From positions 30,717-94,716 of the forward strand of contig JBJEPQ010000027.1 in assembly GCA_051881315.1 (NCBI GenBank): a stretch of DNA of 64,000 bases, given 5' to 3'. The notes beneath the pieces are model-generated. The model had not been told where the DNA came from. It saw nothing but the letters and a program-made list of their open reading frames with translations, and did not search any database. This DNA is from CAG-488 sp051881315. Lineage in GTDB: Bacteria > Bacillota > Clostridia > Oscillospirales > Acutalibacteraceae. This document shows positions 61,298 through 64,000 of this stretch, piece after piece. The stretch's first letter is position 1, and every line of letters begins with the position of its first letter. Made by a program: the position numbers and the translations under genes.

Positions 61298-63301
61298 TTA
61301 ATACCAAATCCAGCCAAAGAGAACGATAACAATTATCCATTGCCACCATGCGTAGGTTACGTTGACCTTGCAGGTGTCGGAAACAGTGTTGCCGTATTCG
61401 TCTGTGACGGTCACGGTTATCTCGGTACTACCTTTCTTTGCGCCGTATACCTTGCCGTTCTCGTCAACTCTCGCAACGGACGTATCTGATGAGGTGTAGG
61501 TCACGGTATAGCTTGCGTTCTCTTCAACAGTAACGCTCGGTTTCAATGCAGCAGACTTCTTATAATTCAGTCCAATGTCATTAACGGAAACAATGGGTTT
61601 GTTTGCTATCTGAATTATCGCCCATTCGCCGAAATGATTTGTGGTAAATACAAAATATCCGTCTTCAATCAAAAAAGCTATTTCTTCCGGATTTTTGCTT
61701 GATGTGTTCAAATAATAGAGCTTGCATTTCTCAGCATTAAATCCATCGGGAACAGGGATTCTGATGGTTACGTCGCCGTTGGGCTGAACGCTCTGACCGT
61801 CAACGTAGGTTTCGATAGTAAACACTTTTGCCTTTGACTTGCCGTTGACTTTTCCGATTATTTCAAATGACGAGTCGCTGAGGATTTCCTCGACCTTGAG
61901 GGTAACATCACCGTCAAATGTTCCGCTTGGAGCGCTCACCTTTATGCCTGTAATTTCATCAGTAATGTCAACAATTTCAGGCTCTACAACATAGTTATAG
62001 TGTATAGTTGCGTTTGTTAAACATTCGTTATAAATTCCTATTGAGACGCTATGCCATTCTTCTTCACTGCCGGCATAATACACATCTTGCAGACTGTTGC
62101 AACCATAAAATGCATGATTGCCTATACTCGATAAACTGTCGGGGATTGTTATACTTGTCAGACCAATGCAACGTTCAAAGGCAGAATCATCTATGCTTTT
62201 TACTCCATCGGGGATTTTCACATTGGCAAGACTGCTACAAGAATAAAACGCACTAGACTCTATTCTCGTTACGCTGTTCGGAATAATAAATGATTCTCGC
62301 AAATTTCCAATAGGATATTGTATAAGTTTGGTTTTATCTTTATTATACAACACTCCGTATTTATCGCTACTGTAATACTTATTACTCTCATCAATCGTTA
62401 TGCTTGTCAGTCTTCTACAACAATTAAATGCGCCATAGTTAATGCTTGTTACGCTTTCGGGAATTGTTATACTTGTCAAACTACTGCACAGCTCAAATGC
62501 TCCATAACCTATACTTATTACGCTGTCGGGGATTGTTACACTTATCAAACTACTGCAATTTGCAAATGCATAATTACCGATATTGGTTACGCTATCCAGA
62601 ATTGTCACGCTTGTCAAACTGCAACATTCTTCAAAAGCCACAGCATCAATGCTTGTTACACTGTTGGGGATTGTTATACTTGTCAAACTACTACACCGAC
62701 TAAATGTCCCATAATTTATACTTGTTATGCCATCAGGTATTGCTATATTTGTTAAACTGCTACAAAACTCAAAGGCCATACTACCAATGCTTGTTACGCT
62801 ATCTGGAATTGTTATACTTATCAAGCTTGTGCAACCCCTAAACGCATAACTATCTATGATTGTTACGCTTTCGGGAATTATTATACTTGTCAAACTACTG
62901 CACAGCTCAAATGCTCCATAACCTATACTTATTACGCTGTTTGGGATGCTTACGCTTAGCAAACCGGTGCAATTTCTAAATATATAATTGCCTATGCTTG
63001 TTACACCGCTATTTATAACAACACTTTTTATAGAACTGTTTTTATAAAATGGAGAAGACATATCAACACTATAATTCCACATAGCTCCTGTTCCACTGAT
63101 TTTCAGCAAACCGGTGTCCTCATCAAATGTATATGTAACATTATCTCCGCAAGAGCCTGATGAGCTGAGTGCAGACGATTTTGTGCTGAAATCAAACCAG
63201 CTGAAATCAATATCAAGTCCTACAAATCCGCTCAGCGGTGCGGCGGTCAGGAGCATCGCAACCACAAGAAGGCTTGAAATAAGTTTTTTCACCTTTTTCA
63301 T
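61298..63301 (-). CDS. BspA-type leucine-rich repeat surface protein with Ig-like domain and C-terminal membrane anchor
   Basis: The 667-residue product has a signal peptide (about residues 1-28), about 13 LRR_5 repeats of 23 residues (about residues 85-405; pattern SLTSITIPDSVTSIGYGAF), a linker domain (about 430-565), a bacterial Ig-like (Big_2) domain (about 570-650; TVTYTSSDTSVARVDENGKV) and a terminal hydrophobic segment (WWQWIIVIVLFGWIWY). It is expected to be displayed on the cell surface and could mediate binding to host or other bacterial surfaces. The repeat region is nearly identical between some units at DNA level. A GGAGG ribosome site precedes the start. Confidence 0.85.
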   Translation of the reverse strand: MKKVKKLISSLLVVAMLLTAAPLSGFVGLDIDFSWFDFSTKSSALSSSGSCGDNVTYTFDEDTGLLKISGTGAMWNYSVDMSSPFYKNSSIKSVVINSGVTSIGNYIFRNCTGLLSVSIPNSVISIGYGAFELCSSLTSIIIPESVTIIDSYAFRGCTSLISITIPDSVTSIGSMAFEFCSSLTNIAIPDGITSINYGTFSRCSSLTSITIPNSVTSIDAVAFEECCSLTSVTILDSVTNIGNYAFANCSSLISVTIPDSVISIGYGAFELCSSLTSITIPESVTSINYGAFNCCRRLTSITIDESNKYYSSDKYGVLYNKDKTKLIQYPIGNLRESFIIPNSVTRIESSAFYSCSSLANVKIPDGVKSIDDSAFERCIGLTSITIPDSLSSIGNHAFYGCNSLQDVYYAGSEEEWHSVSIGIYNECLTNATIHYNYVVEPEIVDITDEITGIKVSAPSGTFDGDVTLKVEEILSDSSFEIIGKVNGKSKAKVFTIETYVDGQSVQPNGDVTIRIPVPDGFNAEKCKLYYLNTSSKNPEEIAFLIEDGYFVFTTNHFGEWAIIQIANKPIVSVNDIGLNYKKSAALKPSVTVEENASYTVTYTSSDTSVARVDENGKVYGAKKGSTEITVTVTDEYGNTVSDTCKVNVTYAWWQWIIVIVLFGWIWY
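62447..62940. repeat. Near-identical repeat blocks in the leucine-rich repeat gene
   Basis: Bases 62447-62526 and 62861-62940 are 80-base blocks that differ at one position. Their offset of 414 bases is exactly six 69-base (23-residue) repeat units, so repeats have been copied or converted recently. Confidence 0.85.
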
Positions 63302-63509
63302 TAAACATTCCTCCTGTTAAAAATCCACCCAAAGGGTAAATCCGTTGGGTGGAAACAAGCATATTGATGTCATTTCTCTCCCAACTTTTACCATTATATC
63401 ACTTTATAAAATAATGTCAATGCTTGGCGTTCGAAGAATTACAGTTACAGTCCGCAGAGAGGTACTGTAAATCAGTAATTATGTAACGAAGGTAATTTTA
63501 AACATCATT

Positions 63510-63998
63510 TCACACCGCCAGCAGATAATTCGTCAGGGTATCAAGTCTCCAATGGCTCAGGTGGAACACGCTGACGGCAAATACGGCTAAGCGGTCATAT
63601 TCGACTGCAAGGCCGTCTTTTAACGCCTTCTCACGGTTCTTTCCTCGGAGCTTATATACGCCCTTTATGTTCTTGTACGGGAACGGTCTCGGCTTGCCCT
63701 TATCGTTCTTATTGTACTCGTTCCACCGTTTCATAAGCTCCCCTGTGAGCTTGTAGGCATTTTTAGCGTCCTGTTTCCTGTCGCCTGTGTGCAAGTAGTC
63801 ATAGTAGTATTTGTACGCTCTTTGAGCCTGCAATGCCCTCAGATGGTGATAATCCATCTTATCCGAGAAATCAGACTTCTTGAATAATCGCTCACTGCTG
63901 TCTGTGTTGAAATATTTCTGTACAAACTCAATATCGTCCGGCAGAATTCTTTGAAGCTGAAACTTTCCGCCCTTGCCTCGCTTAACTCTGACGCACAT
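63510..63998 (-). CDS. C-terminal part of a tyrosine-recombinase-like protein, truncated by window edge
   Basis: The frame is open to the right edge, so the N-terminal part is probably missing. The visible 162 residues have a pattern that resembles the catalytic end of tyrosine recombinases: YHHLRALQAQR (His-x-x-Arg box), then FHLSHWRLDTLTNYLL, which parallels the L-G-H-x-x-x-x-T-x-x-Y end with the Tyr nucleophile. It may be the integrase of the element or of another one. The identification is by eye only; a different family of mobile-element protein is possible. Confidence 0.5.
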   Translation of the reverse strand: MCVRVKRGKGGKFQLQRILPDDIEFVQKYFNTDSSERLFKKSDFSDKMDYHHLRALQAQRAYKYYYDYLHTGDRKQDAKNAYKLTGELMKRWNEYNKNDKGKPRPFPYKNIKGVYKLRGKNREKALKDGLAVEYDRLAVFAVSVFHLSHWRLDTLTNYLLAV

Positions 63999-64000
63999 GT

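Noticed and set aside
61298..63301. 69-base periodic repeats as a possible CRISPR or DNA satellite
   Set aside because: They are codon-phased leucine-rich repeats of 23 residues in an intact gene.

Overview
The window looks like a chromosome segment of a gut Clostridia, most likely Oscillospiraceae/Ruminococcaceae. The evidence is the Firmicutes-type housekeeping genes (secA with a SEC-C tail, trmK-nif3-rqcH, truB, murT/gatD, a YwlE-type phosphatase), AAGGAG/GGAGG ribosome binding sites, a secreted type I dockerin protein, a LacZ-type beta-galactosidase with a sugar-phosphate-isomerase-like partner, BspA-type leucine-rich repeats, and intergenic hairpin repeats of a kind common in that family. 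No rRNA or taxonomic marker was compared, so the assignment is inference.

Layout. Positions 1-19.9 kb: a GPH-family sugar symporter cut by the left edge, a Ser/Asp-rich secreted protein, exodeoxyribonuclease III, dCMP deaminase, SecA, a PI-PLC-like secreted enzyme, a TIM-barrel isomerase frame that runs straight into a signal-peptide/dockerin protein, lacZ, a DUF1846 protein with a peptidase E homologue, a secreted metallophosphoesterase and ispE. Positions 20-28 kb: a compact housekeeping run on the + strand (DUF1858, trmK, nif3-like, rqcH-like, polA, a dehydrogenase fragment, a YwlE-RimI fusion, tsaD). Positions 28-41.5 kb: surface and carbohydrate genes (two GT2 glycosyltransferases, a glycoside-hydrolase-like protein, a FkbM methyltransferase, a CPBP-like membrane protein), a SigH-like sigma factor, truB, an EamA transporter, mgtE with a long structured leader, and a dehydrogenase/cytidylyltransferase pair. 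Positions 41.6-44.8 kb: an operon of a MurT-like ligase, a GatD-like protein that has lost its glutaminase active site, and an ornithine-racemase-like enzyme. Positions 45-47.2 kb: an XRE regulator with membrane segments, a SWIM-domain protein and a GNAT acetyltransferase.

At 47,428 there is a tRNA-Pro(CGG). To its right the sequence is visibly richer in A+T and carries accessory genes: an excisionase-like HTH protein, a hairpin-rich intergenic region, a primase-like protein, a RecD2-like helicase, then on the opposite strand a type III restriction-modification operon with two extra genes (DUF4365, mod, rhuM, res) and a decayed gene before it. A BspA-like leucine-rich repeat protein and the C-terminal part of a tyrosine-recombinase-like protein follow at the right edge. 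The simplest reading is a mobile or defence island inserted beside the tRNA gene whose right end lies beyond the window.

Most promising for novelty: (i) the MurT / inactive GatD / racemase operon, which suggests a Mur-type ligase that no longer takes ammonia from glutamine; (ii) the fusion of an arginine-phosphatase-type LMW phosphatase to RimI beside tsaD; (iii) the structured mgtE leader, which I cannot match to the M-box; (iv) an uncharacterised secreted domain shared by the Ser/Asp-rich protein and the dockerin protein; (v) the four-gene type III R-M operon with DUF4365 and RhuM.
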